64,000 nt of DNA, from positions 41,588,305 through 41,652,304 of the forward strand of contig NC_041743.1 of NCBI RefSeq assembly GCF_004115215.2. The letters are read 5' to 3'. The position numbers and the translations under genes were made by a program. The notes beneath the pieces are model-generated. The model worked only from the letters and a program-made list of their open reading frames with translations, was not told the origin of the DNA and searched no databases. This document shows positions 11,153-22,540 of this stretch, piece by piece (the stretch's first letter is position 1; the number at the start of each line of letters is the position of its first letter). This stretch comes from Ornithorhynchus anatinus (taxonomy: Eukaryota; Chordata; Mammalia; Monotremata; Ornithorhynchidae).

Positions 11153-11470
11153 GCTGTGCCCCCACTTTCCAGAAGGAGAAACTGAGACACACGGTAGAAA
11201 GGCAACCAGTCATGTTCAAACTCCAGATCCCATTACCCCAGACAGTTGCAGACCTGACTAGGGAGAGAGTCAACAGAGGTGGAACTGGGGCGGGGGGGTC
11301 TGGCCACAAAGAACCGGGATATAAGGGATCTTCCTCCTGAGTTACCCCTCTAACATCACCACCCCCAGGTTTCCAGAGCTCAGCTCCCCAGGGCCCACGA
11401 TCCGAGCCTCAAAAGCTCCTCGGAGAGAGAGCATCCTTCCTGCCTCCCCGATGGGGCTGGAGGGAGCTGG

Positions 11471-11488
11471 AGTGTGTGTGTGTGTGTC

Positions 11489-11519
<31 letters not shown>

Positions 11520-11761
11520 AGCACAGGCTCTTGGGCCTCCATTCAAATCGGCTCCACCATCTATGGGTCCCTTTCTCCGCTCTAGTCAATGTGGCTTTTT
11601 GTTGTGCTCTGGGCTCGGGGAGGCCTGGAGCCAGAGACAATTCTGGCCATTGTTCCCCCTCAGCAACATCTGACGGAGGGAGGGAGGCTCTGTGTGACTC
11701 TGTGTGTGTGTGTGTGTGCGCGCGTCTGTGTCTGTGTGTGTCTGTGTGTATGTGCGTGCGC
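11471..11761. repeat. Two TG/CA microsatellites
   Basis: TG dinucleotide runs at 11471-11519 and 11700-11761, the second with TGCG interruptions, separated by unique sequence. They produce the spurious Cys/Val- and His/Thr-rich frames seen there. 11153-11470 and 11762-12365 show no other feature. Confidence 0.85.
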
Positions 11762-12365
11762 GCACCCCAGAGGGGCAGGGGAGGGGAGGTGGGGGAAAGA
11801 GGGTCCATGGGTTTGGGGGGAGGGTGCGCGCCATTCATGGGCAGGACCTCCAGCCCTCAGCCAGTGGACAGCGCCCATGCAGGGCGACCGGAGCGGGATG
11901 CCCACCCCAGGGTGCCAGCTGTTCTCCCGGCCGCCGCGAGGCCTTGTCTCCGAGGCCTCGAGCAAAGTCTCTAATCCCCCTCCCGATGCCCATCCGGGAA
12001 AGACAAGGGTTTCGAAGAATCAGGTCCTTCTCCCCAGCCTTGGGCACCCGGCCCTTCCACGTGCCCCCATCCTGCCCACAAGTCAGGTGTCCGGAGCCCA
12101 GCGAGATGAGGCGCGGGGAGGGCAGAGAGGCGGGGGTGCAATCGGACCTCCCTCCCCTGGATTCACCCCGGCTTGGATTCCCTTCTGCTGTGGCCCTCTC
12201 GCTTTCTGTTTGCCTGGGGCCGGAGATGCCGGACTTTCACCTGGCTAGGTGGGACCCGGGTGGTCCCGGCCCCTCCACACCCTCCCAACCTGGGCAGGGC
12301 TGGCAGGGAAGGGCGGAGAGTCAATATAGGATACGGAGGGAGCACTTGTCCACCACCGACCCCTC

Positions 12366-12480
12366 TATTCAATAGTATTTATTGAGCGCTTACTATGTGC
12401 AGAGCACCGTACTAAGCGCTTGGGATGAACAAGTCGGCAACAGATGAACAGATGAACAAGTCGGCAACACTCTACTGCAG
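12366..12480 (-). repeat. Young L2 3' end fragment
   Basis: Antisense copy of the subfamily with GGGATGAACAAGTCGGCAAC, the same subfamily as the long copy at 42.7 kb. The segment GATGAACAAGTCGGCAACA is locally duplicated. Confidence 0.75.
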
Positions 12481-12522
12481 TGGCTCTCATACCCCTGTGC
12501 TTGTTTCATCAACTCAGCAGAA

Positions 12523-12790
12523 GAACTAATAATAATGTTGGTATTTGTTAAGCGCTTACTATGTGCCGAGCACTGTTCTAAGCGCTGGGGTAGACACAGG
12601 GGAATCAGGTTGTCCCACGTGGGGCTCACAGTCTTAATCCCCATTTTACAGATGAGGTAACTGAGGCACCGAGAAGTTAAGTGACTTGCCCAAAGTCACA
12701 CAGCTGACAAGTGGTAGAGCCGGTGTTCGAACCCATGACCTCTGACTCCAAAGCCCGTGCTCTTTCCAGTGAGCCACGCTGCTTCTCTAG
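12523..12790 (-). repeat. Mon-1 SINE, full length
   Basis: Antisense copy from AATAATAATGTTGGTATTTG to GTGAGCCACGCTGCTTCTC; little diverged. Confidence 0.9.
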
Positions 12791-12837
12791 TTCTCCGTAC
12801 CCATCTCCCCGAGCACGGGGGAAGAGGAGGTTGGAAG

Positions 12838-13032
12838 TTTTGTTCGATGTTATACTGTACTCTCCCAAGCCCTTAGTACAGGGCTTGTAGCAGTGTTCAT
12901 AGTACAGTACAGAAGAGGTTGAAAGTTGCGTTTGATGTTATGTTGTGCTTTCCCAAGTGTTTAGTAAAGTGCTTTGCACCCAATAAGTGCTCAATAAATG
13001 TGATTATTAATAACAATAATAATAATAATTTG
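12838..13032 (+). repeat. Two partial L2 3' tails
   Basis: Two successive sense tails (12838-12895 and 12918-13000, each with the TCCCAAG...TTAGTA core), followed by an AATAATAAT run. Confidence 0.7.
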
Positions 13033-13197
13033 GAATTAGGTGATCGGGCCCAGGAGCTCCTGGAAGGATTTGGGGATCCAGGGCTACCTCTCTGGGCTCC
13101 CTCTGGCTCTAGGCTCGAGGACCAGCCTGGGAAGAACAAGCAGTTCACGTTGTGGGTGAACCAACTGAAGCTCAAGTAGCACAAGTGGCCCTCAGTG

Positions 13198-13470
13198 TCT
13201 AATAATAATAATAATTGTGGTAAAATCGTTATGGGCTATGTGCCAGGCACTGTACTAAGCACGGGGGTGGACACAAGTAAATTGGGTTGGACACAGTCCC
13301 TGTCCTGCGTGGGGCTCAGAGTCTCAATCCCCATTTTACAGATGAGGTCACTGAGGCCCAGAGAAGTGAAGTGATGTGTCCAAGGCCACACAGCAGACAA
13401 GTGGCAGAGCCAGGATTAGAACCCCTGACCTTCTGACTCTCAGACCCATGCTCTATCCGTTACACCATAC
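13198..13470 (-). repeat. MIR/Mon-1 SINE
   Basis: Antisense, older copy: AATAATAATAATTGTGGTAA start and CTCTATCCGTTACACCATAC end. Confidence 0.8.
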
Positions 13471-13609
13471 TACAGTGCCCTTGATGCTCACAATGCCTTT
13501 AGTCACCACAATCCCTCAGAACCCACAGTGGCTTTGGTGCCCTCAACTTCCTCAGTACCCTCCATACCCACAGTGGTTTCCACTCTTCTCAAGCAAACCT
13601 CTTAACAAT

Positions 13610-13912
13610 CCCTCGTGGGTAAGCTCACTGTGAGCAGGGAACACGTCTACCACTTCTGTTATATTGTGCCCTCCTAGACACTTAGCACAGTGCTCTGCAT
13701 CAATAAACATCAATGATTGATTGATTGATTGAGGGATCGGGCTCAGTCCTTCAGCCTCTGACTATGGCCACTGGCCTCTCAGGGTCCTAGGCTGTAAGCT
13801 CATTATGGTCAGGGATTGTGTCTGTTCTACTGCTGTATTGTTCTCTCCCAAGAGCCTAGTACAGTGCTCTGCACACGGTAAGTGCTCAATAAATGCCACT
13901 GACTGACTCCAT
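13610..13912 (+). repeat. Two L2 3' tails
   Basis: Sense tails at 13610-13735 (ending TGATTGATTGATTGAG) and 13775-13912. Confidence 0.8.
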
Positions 13913-13959
13913 ACTCCTGCCCCTGGCCCATTACTCACACCTTCCCCCACATTTTGTCT

Positions 13960-14530
13960 ACACCACACCCCTCAGCTCCTTTAAGCCCTTTCTAAAAACA
14001 CTCCTCCTCTAGGAGGTCTTCCCTGAATAATCCACCCGCAACTTCCCGATTAGGCCACATCACCAGCTACCTCAGTGCTACTTAGCTGTTTATTTACCTG
14101 TAATTTATTTAGTTCCTCAGGCTTTTGATTAATTTCTATTCTGTACCTCTTAAATACTGTGGAAAGACAATAGGCCTGGAGAGTAGAGGACCTGGATGCT
14201 GGGTGACCTTGGGCAAATCATTTAACTTCTCTGGGTCTCAGATTCCTTCTCCTCCTCAGTCTCCTACTTAGACTGAGCCCTATGTGGGACAGTGACTTTC
14301 TGATCTTTCAATAGTATTTACTGAGCGCTTACTATGTGCAGAGCACTGTACTAAGCGCTTGGGATGAACAAGTCGGCAACAGATAGAGACAGTCCCTGCC
14401 GTTTGACGGGCTTACAATCTAATCGGAAGACTGTAATATCTGAATATCTTCTATCTACTCCAGCACATAGTACAGTGCTTGGCACATAGTAAAAGCTTAA
14501 CAAATACCATGATTATTATTATTATCAGTA
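13960..14530. repeat. L2 3' UTR, then MIR interrupted by young L2
   Basis: 13960-14150 is a sense L2 3' region (CTCCTCTAGGAGGTCTTCCCT). A sense MIR/Mon-1 copy starts about 14155, is broken by an antisense young L2 end (14307-14430) and resumes to TACCATGATTATTATTATT. Confidence 0.7.
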
Positions 14531-14679
14531 GTAGTTGTTTCTTTAAACCCACTATCTCCCCTTTGGAGTGTAAGTCCCAGGAGGGCGGGGATTAGGTCTT
14601 TAACCTCTTTGTTTTGGGCTCCAATCACTTTGAAGAGTTCATTGCACCCAGAAGGTGCCAGTCATTATTAGCTAACAGG

Positions 14680-14925
14680 GTAGAAGCATGGTCAAGTGGA
14701 AAACACGAGTCTGGGAGTCAGAGAACCTGGGATCTTTGGGCAAGTTACAACTTCTCTGTGCCTCATTTCCCTCATCTGCAAAATGGTTTTCAATACCTGT
14801 TCACCCTCCTACTTAGACCGTGAACCCCATATGGGGCCTGATTTTCTTATATGTATCCCAGCGCTTAGTACGATGCTTGGCATAGAGTAAGCGCTTAGCA
14901 GAAGCCACAGTTATTATTATATCCC
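14680..14925 (+). repeat. MIR/Mon-1 SINE
   Basis: Sense, diverged copy: AGCATGGTCAAGTGGAAAAC start, TAAGCGCTTAGCAGAAGCC tail. Confidence 0.75.
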
Positions 14926-14992
14926 CAAGTAATTTCTCTTCAGCCCTGAACTTCCCCTTCAGCTCTTCTGCATCCACTATGCACTTGGGTAT

Positions 14993-15360
14993 CAATCAAT
15001 CGACCGTACTTATTGAGTGCTTACTGTGTACAGAGCACTGTACTAAGCTCTTGGGAGCATATGATATAACAGTTGGTGACATGGTCCCTGCCCACCGGGA
15101 GCTGACAGTCTAGAGGGTTGTGTACTCCCAACTTATGTGACCCTGCTGTACATATTAATTTACACACTCCACAATTTAAGCACTACCTCGACTGCATACC
15201 CACTTCATCTTCCACCTCCCTGTAAACTATTTCCCTGTCTGTCACCCCTACTAGATTGTAAACCACTTGAATACAGGAACCTTGCCTGCTCGTAGTCTCC
15301 CAGGAGCTCAGTACAGTTCTCTGTAGGCACTCAATGAACACGACTGGTTGAAGGATTGAT
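14993..15360. repeat. L2 3' ends, antisense then sense
   Basis: Antisense end 14993-15118 and sense L2 3' region 15120-15360 (TAGATTGTAAACCACTTGAA ... ACTCAATGAACACGACTGG). Confidence 0.75.
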
Positions 15361-17635
15361 GGGTTGACTTGTGTTTCTCTTCTCTGGCCAGCATATTGGG
15401 GTGGGAGAGGCAGGGAGAGGAATAGAAAGTGGATGGGGAGGGGAGAGGGTTGTTTGCTTCAGGAATTCCCTCCTGTTTGCCCACAGAGAGAGCAGGATTG
15501 TTTACAACTTTCCAACCAAAACCCCCTCTCCCTCCCCACCCCATGCCAGCCTAGGAGGGAAAGTCCCTCGTGACTCAAAACGAAACTAAAAGTCTCATGA
15601 GCTCTAGCCCCCTTCCAAGCTTGGAGCAGCCAGGATTGACACCCCCACCACCCCCGCCATCTCTCCCTCCTCTCCCCCCTCCCTCCACTTCACCCCCCAG
15701 CTCCAACCCATCTGCTGATCCAAAGGTTTCTGTTTTAGCAAGACCAGAACGTCCAGTTCTGGGGTGCAGGACTCAAAGATTCTGACCTTCCTGCCCACTC
15801 TCCGGTCAGAGATATGGAAACTATTTTTTCAGGCGGCTGAAAGGTCTGGCCAGCACCTGGGACAAGGACCCAGGGGTCCTAGATCAGGAGAGCTCATGGC
15901 CAGAGCAGGTGGACACAAGAAGTCAGGGTGGGTGGACTGGAGAAAGGGAGGATTGTGAGGCAGCGAATTAGGGGTCTGGGACTGAGAGGGGCCCAGAGTC
16001 ATGAGGAGAAACTGGGACTTTGAGGGTCTCTCCCTCCCTAGCTTTGGAGTAGCTTCTTGCTCTGGTCTTCTGGTGAGCCAGAGGCAGGAGTTTTCCCAGG
16101 TGGGCTGGGCTCGCCTGGGCTCCCCAGCTTTGCCCAGGTAGTTGAGTGTCCGAGGGGTCCGGGACGACTGGCGGCAAGGGCGCCGGAGCCCGTCGCAGGG
16201 CTGAGCACAGGGTTGACGAGGCATCCGTTCCCATGGTGACAGTCACTGGGAGCCGGGGAAGGAAATGGCAGTGGCGCTGAGTGGGAAAGAAAGTTTTTTA
16301 ACTTCAAGATAAGTCCATATAAGGGGAAATGGGAATCAAAACTGATTCTCCCCTCCAGAGACACAATCTGCCTGGACACACCTCCTGAACACAGCGCAGA
16401 TACTTCCACCAAAGATTACACATCCCAGATACAAAACTTTAATGCTTCTCATATTCACCTTCCAGAAACACATTCTCCCCACCTATACCTTTCCCAGACA
16501 CCACACCACAATCATCCTTCTCAGGCATAACTTCCCCAAAACAACCTCATACACACCTACACTCCAATTACACCTTCCCAGACACCCCTCAACACCCCCA
16601 GATTCACCCCTGAGACATAATTTTTTTCATGGAGTAGACACCCACGCACTTAGAGGTTTACATACATACAGATTCACCGAAACAGCAGTATACATTCACA
16701 CACACACACAAGATTTACAAAGGGATTTAGACAGGCTCGTATGCCTTCAGAGTATATGTATTGAGGATGTGTTTTCACCCACTGACACACACACAAGCAC
16801 ACACAGTAATACAGATGTTCTAACACACAGTAATACACACAATATTCAAATAAATGTACATGCATGCCTGTGCACGTATAAAATATACACCCTAACGTAT
16901 CCAAATTCATGTATTTATGATACCCTCTCTTCGGTCAGGTTCAATCTGGCTCTGGTGGAAGGGAAGAGAGGAAGGCAGTTATTATATCTCTATTATTTCT
17001 CCTTTCTCTTTTCTTTTGGGTGGTCTCAGGTCTCTGGCACCTCTCTGGGACTCTGCCCCTCTCTCTGAGTCTCCCTCTCCGGTATCCTCGGGCATCGAAA
17101 GTTGTTTCTAAGGTTATCGCGGAGAGGATAGTCTTACAATCTGGGGGGAGTTATAAACTCCACAGATTGGGAAGCCCCCAGCCCCAGATTCCTTGCCCAC
17201 CTGCTTAGGGTCTGGTGTCTGGGAGCATCCCTTATAACCCCTCTTCCACCCATATCATCATCTTTTCTCCCCTTTTCACCCCTGACCAGCAGTGATGTGG
17301 AACTGGAGGTGGCCTCTAGCCCCTGACCACTTCTTTCCTGAAGAGTTTGGGGATGGAGTCTGGTAACCAATTAGCCCTTTGTGTTTACTCAAGGAGCTCA
17401 AAGACTTTTTACTCTCATGAACTCGTCCCCCTCTTCATTTTCAAGCCATCTTTTAAGGCAGGAAAGAAGCAGGACCAGAGAGGCACAAGCTAAGCCGTTG
17501 GTCACACAGCAGGGTAGAGTCAAGACACAGGGCGGTCTGCCACTCCGGGCCGGCGGCCGAACGCCAGCAATGTCCCGTGGAGGGAGGGAGGCCAGAGAGG
17601 GCGGAGCTCTAGGGAAGGGAGGGAAGCAAGCCTGA
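15361..17635. other. Unique intergenic stretch with CA-rich tract
   Basis: Mostly non-repetitive. 16440-16910 is rich in CA and ACAC motifs. A weak X-box-like GTTCCCATGGTGAC lies at 16227-16240. No exon set could be joined in phase here. Confidence 0.4.
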
Positions 17636-17637
17636 TT

Positions 17638-17715
17638 CATCCATTCATATTTATTGAGCGCTTACTCTGTGCAAAGTACTGTACTGAGCGCTTGGGAGAG
17701 TACAATACAACAATG
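17638..17715 (-). repeat. L2 3' end fragment
   Basis: Antisense: TCCATTCATATTTATTGAGCG through GGGAGAGTACAATACAACAA. Confidence 0.8.
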
Positions 17716-17965
17716 CCTACCAAATCCTCCCTCTCCTCTCCCCCCTCACCTGAAGAGTTAGAGATTAAAAAGCCCCCTCCTCTCTACCTCATCTCCCTCT
17801 TTGACCACCCCGGCTCCCCACCAGGGTTTAGCTCCTAGCCTGGGGCCGGGCCTTGAATCCGAATCTATCTCTCGGCTCTGAAGCCTCAAAGCTCTGCCCT
17901 ACCCCCTTTCTCCAGCACCCAGGAAACTTCAGCGAAGGCTCTGCTTCCCAGAGACTCACCCGGAC

Positions 17966-17979
17966 GTAACCATGGTAAC
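17966..17979. promoter_or_regulatory. RFX X-box motif
   Basis: GTAACCATGGTAAC fits the RFX X-box consensus (GTNRCC, short spacer, RGYAAC) at every position, in unique GC-moderate sequence. RFX factors drive ciliary genes. No gene is assigned to it. Confidence 0.45.
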
Positions 17980-18189
17980 CACTGCCGAGAGACCCGGGGA
18001 TGTGGAGTGGAGAGAGACTGAGAGAAGGAAGCTGAGACAGAGACAGGCAGAGATCCTGATGCCAAAGAGGAAAGAAGGGAAATGGGGAGTGGGAAGACGG
18101 AGAGAAGGAGAAATAAAGAAAGAGTGAGAGCTAAGAGGGAGGAAAAGGCGAGGTGAGAGAGCGAGCGCACTGGGGAGGAGACTTTTTAT

Positions 18190-18430
18190 TGTATGTGTGT
18201 GTTGTGCTTACTATGTGTCAAGCACTGTAGACAGCCAAACGTATTTATTGAGTGCTTACTGTGTGCGGAACACTCTACTAAGCGCTTGGGAGGGTACAAT
18301 ATAACTATATAACAGACACCTTCCCTGCCCACAGTGAGCTTACATCTTACAGTGGGGTAGATACAAGACGATCAGATTGGACACAGCCCCTGTCCCATAT
18401 AAGGCTCACAGTCCAAGTCCACTGAACTTA
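18190..18430. repeat. Fragmented L2/Mon-1
   Basis: Short SINE scrap (18190-18232), antisense L2 end (18236-18350) and SINE scrap (18352-18430). Confidence 0.65.
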
Positions 18431-19516
18431 GCTCAGTTCGTACACTGGCCCCAGCCCCAGGCCAGATCTGGGCCAGAGCTAGCCCAACTCAGCCCACGTC
18501 CCCTCTCTGCTCCCCCTTACCCCAGTGATATGTGGCTGCTAAGGACACCTGTTCCAGGGCACGAAAAGCCAGATCCTGGCGACCCTAGCATGGGGGTGTG
18601 AGCTGGGGGAGAGGAGGGGCTTGGAGGGGCCCAACTTCCCCCGCAAAAAAAAATCAGAGGTGATTTTCTGCCGGGAAGCCCTAGCCTTTAGCGTGATGGT
18701 GGGAGCTGGGGAAGGGGCAGGGGGTGGGATAGGATGAAGTGTCCCAGGAAGACGTGTCCCCTCACGTGTAGACAGCTGCCTCCCTGGAACTCCCACACGG
18801 ACTCTTCCGGCTGAGCCCACCGCCCCCTCCCCCCCACCCCTCACATGCAGGAGCAGACACCCACAGACTCCCTCAGTGACTCGCCTGTCACCCCCCACGT
18901 TAGAGGAAGGGTGCCGGGGACTGGGGGGGGGGCGCAGACCCCAGAGTTGGAGCAGGGGGGTTTCCCGGAAGGGAGAGGGGCTCCAGTCCAGCGCAGCCCC
19001 CCCCCCCCCCGACCAGCCCCCTGAGCATCCTCCCACCTCCAGCCACTCTGGGGACTGACCCACTAACCCTGTTCCCGGGAAACCCAGAAGCGGCCCAGCT
19101 TGACTCACAGCCTCTGTGCAGACCCTCCCCCACCCTCCTCCCTGTCCGTCCCCCCCCCACCCTCCCACACACCACACACACTGACACAGTGACACACTGA
19201 CACACTCCCACCCACCCCCGGACACACAGCATCTCCAGCCACGTCCTTACACGTCCTTTCCCGCCCCCGCTCCTCCCAAGCATTCACCACCACCATGTGA
19301 GGACGGGGGTCCCGGGCATTGGGTTGCACACGGGCTCACACCTACAGATGCTCACACCTGGTCGTGTACACACAGACGCGCGCAGGCACACGCACACCCT
19401 GCGGTGCGTAACCCAGCCGCCTCTGAGCTCCCCATGTCCTTGGTGAAAATAGGAAGATCTCTATTTCACATTTGTTCTGTTTCGCCCGGCGACCCTGCCA
19501 GTCGGCAGACAAGTCT
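18431..19516. other. Unique GC-rich intergenic stretch
   Basis: C-runs, G-runs and CACAC patches, with no repeat of the two main families and no supported exon. Confidence 0.4.
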
Positions 19517-19765
19517 AGCGTGGCTCAGTGGCAAGAGCCCGGGCTTGGGAGTCAGAGGTCATGGGTTCGAATTCCGCCTCCGCCGCTTGCTAGCTGGGTG
19601 ACTCTGGGCAAGTCACTTCACTTCTTTGGGCCTCAGTTACCTCATCTGTACAATGGGGATTAGAACTGTGAGCCCCACGTGGGACATCCTGATCAACTTA
19701 GTTTAGGACAGTGCTTTGCACAGAGTAAGCGCTTAACAAATACCACCCTTATTATTATTATGTCT
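19517..19765 (+). repeat. Mon-1 SINE, full length
   Basis: Sense copy with intact A box (AGCGTGGCTCAGTGGCAAG) and B box (GGGTTCGAATTCC) and an ATTATTATTATT tail. Confidence 0.9.
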
Positions 19766-20074
19766 GGCGGGGCGGGGATTGGTGACGACGACCGGTGTCA
19801 CTCCTGGTCGTCCAAACAGTAAACGGAAGATGACATAATCGCCGGATGGCCGGCCCCTCCTTCAATACAAATAAAGAAAACCCTGCCCCCTCCTCCCGCC
19901 CCCTTTGCTCCTCCTTCCCTTCCCCCGCCCGCTTCCTCCATCTCGGCCATCCCCCTGCCTCCTATCCTTTGCCCCTAGACCTCGGTTCGGGGAGGAGCGG
20001 AGGTGATTGTCTGAGAGAGACGCCCCTGGAGCTCACAGCCCTCCTTCCCCTGCACCCTCCGCCCCAACCCAGGG

Positions 20075-20670
20075 CAAATGCCAGCTCCGCCGCTTGTCTA
20101 GTGCGTGGCCTTGGACAGGTCACTTCACTTCTCTGTGCCTCAGTTACCTCATCTGCAAAGTGGGAATTGAGACTGAGTCCCACGTCTTTTCTTTTGCTGC
20201 CTGCCTCCCCCTTTTAGACTGTGAGCCCGTCGTTGGGCAGGGATTGCCTTTAATCTGTGGCCGAATTAGAGCGTGGCTCAGTGGAAAGAGCCTGGGCTTG
20301 GGAGTCAGAGGTCATAGGTTCGAATCCCGGCTCTGCCACTTGTCATCTGTGTGACTGTGGGCAAGTCACTTAACTTCTCCGTACCTCAGTTACCTCATCT
20401 GTGAAATGGGGATTAAGACTGTGAGCCTCATGTGGGACAACCTGATTACCGGCGCTTAGAACAGTGCTCTGCACATAGTAAGCGCTTAACGGATACCAAC
20501 ATTATTATTCCAAGCGTTTAGTACAGTGCTCTGCTCAAGAGCTCAAGAGTTACCGTGAATGAATGATAGGCAGTGGGTTGCCGGTATCCACCTCGGCGCT
20601 TACTGCAGTGCCTGGCACATAGTAAGCGCTTGAGAAATAGCACAATTATTATTATTATTATTATTCCCCC
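20075..20670 (+). repeat. Cluster of Mon-1 and L2 pieces
   Basis: Partial Mon-1 (20075-20180) joined to an L2 tail piece (20215-20265), a full Mon-1 (20268-20508), an L2 tail scrap (20508-20565) and a Mon-1 3' end (20595-20668), all sense. Confidence 0.75.
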
Positions 20671-20740
20671 TCCGGAGTGGCCGCTATTCGCCGGCCCAAG
20701 CCAGAAGGGGTTAACGCCTCGGTGATTTCACTCCGGGTTC

Positions 20741-20910
20741 ATTTGCATCCCGGCAGCTGCCGCCTCCTCCAGCTCACACCTCAGCTGGCACGTTAAAGAG
20801 ACAACGGCTATTTATAACCACCTGTGTGCGCATGGTTGCCGTGGGAGGTGGGGGTGGCAGGCAATTAATGGTGCGGGTATATATGGGCGAGCTCAGGTCC
20901 CACCAGCATG
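20741..20910 (+). promoter_or_regulatory. Orphan promoter/enhancer module
   Basis: Non-repeat island holding, in order: octamer ATTTGCAT (20741-20748), E-box CAGCTG (20754-20759 and 20782-20787), MEF2 site CTATTTATAA (20808-20817), E-box CACCTG (20819-20824), ATTAAT (about 20863) and TATATATG (20879-20886). The density and the TATA at the 3' end suggest a plus-strand start near 20910. No coding exon follows; the first ATG downstream (20908) is closed after seven codons. Function is inferred from motifs only. Confidence 0.45.
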
Positions 20911-20969
20911 CCTTACTTACACCCATTCTAGCTGTGAACTTCTGAAAGGACTGAGGTGGGACACATGTT

Positions 20970-21235
20970 ATTCATTCATTCGTATTTATTAAGCGCTTAC
21001 TGTGTGCGGAGCACCGTACTAAGTGCTTGGGAAAGTACATCTCGAAGCTGCGTCACTCCCTGCCCACAATGAGCTCACAGCTGTAGTTTATTTATATGAA
21101 TGTCTGTCTCCTCTAGACTGCAAACTTGTTGTGGGCAGGGAATGTGTCACTTTTATTGTATTCTCCCAAGCACTTAGGACAGTGCTTTGCACACAGTAAA
21201 TGCTCAGTAAGTATGATTGGCTGACTGACTGGTCT
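20970..21235. repeat. L2 3' ends, antisense then sense
   Basis: Antisense end 20970-21085 followed by sense tail 21086-21235 (TGACTGACTGG end). Confidence 0.8.
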
Positions 21236-22030
21236 CTTGGACTGTCCCTCCCAGACTGGTCTAGTCTGGCACCAGGAAGCTGGGGGTGGTGATGCAGAAG
21301 AATGCCCTGGGGAAGGACTCTTTTGGGGGTGTGAGCTGGGCCGATTCCCCATAGCAAGGTGCCCCTAGGGCCCGATGCTTGTGAGTGAGGGCATATGGGC
21401 CCCAGAGGGAGAGAGAGAGAGAGGTCAGTGTGGACTGGGTGGTCAGTGCCCGTGGCTGGTGTCCGCCAGCCTCATCCTGCTTGCTACAGCAATGCCCAGT
21501 GTGGCCAAAACATCTCACAGGAGCAGATTGTTTTGCCGGTGGCATTGCACGCTTGGGGAGTTGGGGGCAGGGGCGAGGGGGGAGGGGGGACCCTGCACCA
21601 GCTCCAGCAAACAATTGGAGCTTTTATTTCAGCAGAGACGATGTCTGTTTGTTTCCTAGACCAACCAGTGCTCAGCTCTGAGCCCGAGCCTCCCCGCCCC
21701 CACCCTAACCTGCCATGGCAGACCCTCCCCCACTCCATCTTGACCCCTGGGGAAATGGGGCCAGGGTCCCTCCCTGGATCCCCTGCCCCTGGCACATTCT
21801 GGACCTCCTCAGTGCCACCCACCTGGTTGCATTGTGAGAGGGAGGGGAGAGAGGGGACGGGAGGGGAGGGCTAGGGTGCCTGGCACAGGCTGGAGGTGGC
21901 AGGAGGGCAGGGAGGCTAATGACTATTTAGAGAGCAGCCTGGAGCGGAGATGGGAGTGGAGATGAGAATGGACATGGCAGCTCGCCTTGAGGGATGTGGA
22001 TTGAGCAGCGTGCCTGGCACAGAAGATGGG
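21236..22030. other. Unique intergenic stretch
   Basis: No repeat or supported exon. G-rich near 21560-21590 and 21840-21910. Confidence 0.4.
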
Positions 22031-22034
22031 TGAG

Positions 22035-22300
22035 CAATAATAATATTTAAGTGCTTACTGTGTGTCAGGTACTGTACTAAACGCTGGGGTGAACACAAGC
22101 AAATCGGGTTGGACACAGTCCCTGTCCCACATGAGGTTTTCAGTCTTGATCCCCATTTTAAAGATGAGGTATATGAGGTACAGAGGAAGCAAAGCGACTT
22201 GTCCAAGGTCACTCAACAGATAAGTGGCAGAGCTGGGATTAGAACCCAGGTCTTTCTGACTCCCAGGACTGTGTTCTATCCATTAGGCCGTGCTGCTGCT
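22035..22300 (-). repeat. MIR/Mon-1 SINE
   Basis: Antisense: AATAATAATATTTAAGTGCTT start, TCTATCCATTAGGCCGTGC end. Confidence 0.8.
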
Positions 22301-22399
22301 TGATGGTATGGGGGGAAGCTGTCATATCCCCTGGAGGGGAGGGGACCCTCTCTCCTTTCCTGACTGGATCTCCCTCCTGGTGCATGTCCTGATGGTAAC

Positions 22400-22540
22400 A
22401 CCTAATCAATCAATCAATCAGCAGAATTTATTGAGTGCTTACTGGGTGCAGAGCACTGTACTAAGCACTTGGGAGACTCCATTCCAATAAAGTTGGTAGA
22501 CACGATCACTGTCCTCAAAGAGCTTATCATCTCAGAGACC
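22400..22540 (-). repeat. L2 3' end fragment
   Basis: Antisense: AATCAATCAATCAATCAGCA start, through the AGAGCTTATCATCTC block. Confidence 0.8.

Noticed and set aside
11380-11838. His/Thr-rich and Cys/Val-rich frames
   Set aside because: Produced by TG/CA microsatellites.
16227-16240. X-box-like GTTCCCATGGTGAC
   Set aside because: Two consensus positions are wrong; kept only as a remark.
19517-19600. tRNA-like A and B boxes
   Set aside because: They belong to the Mon-1 SINE promoter; no cloverleaf acceptor stem. The same applies to all other Mon-1 copies in the window.
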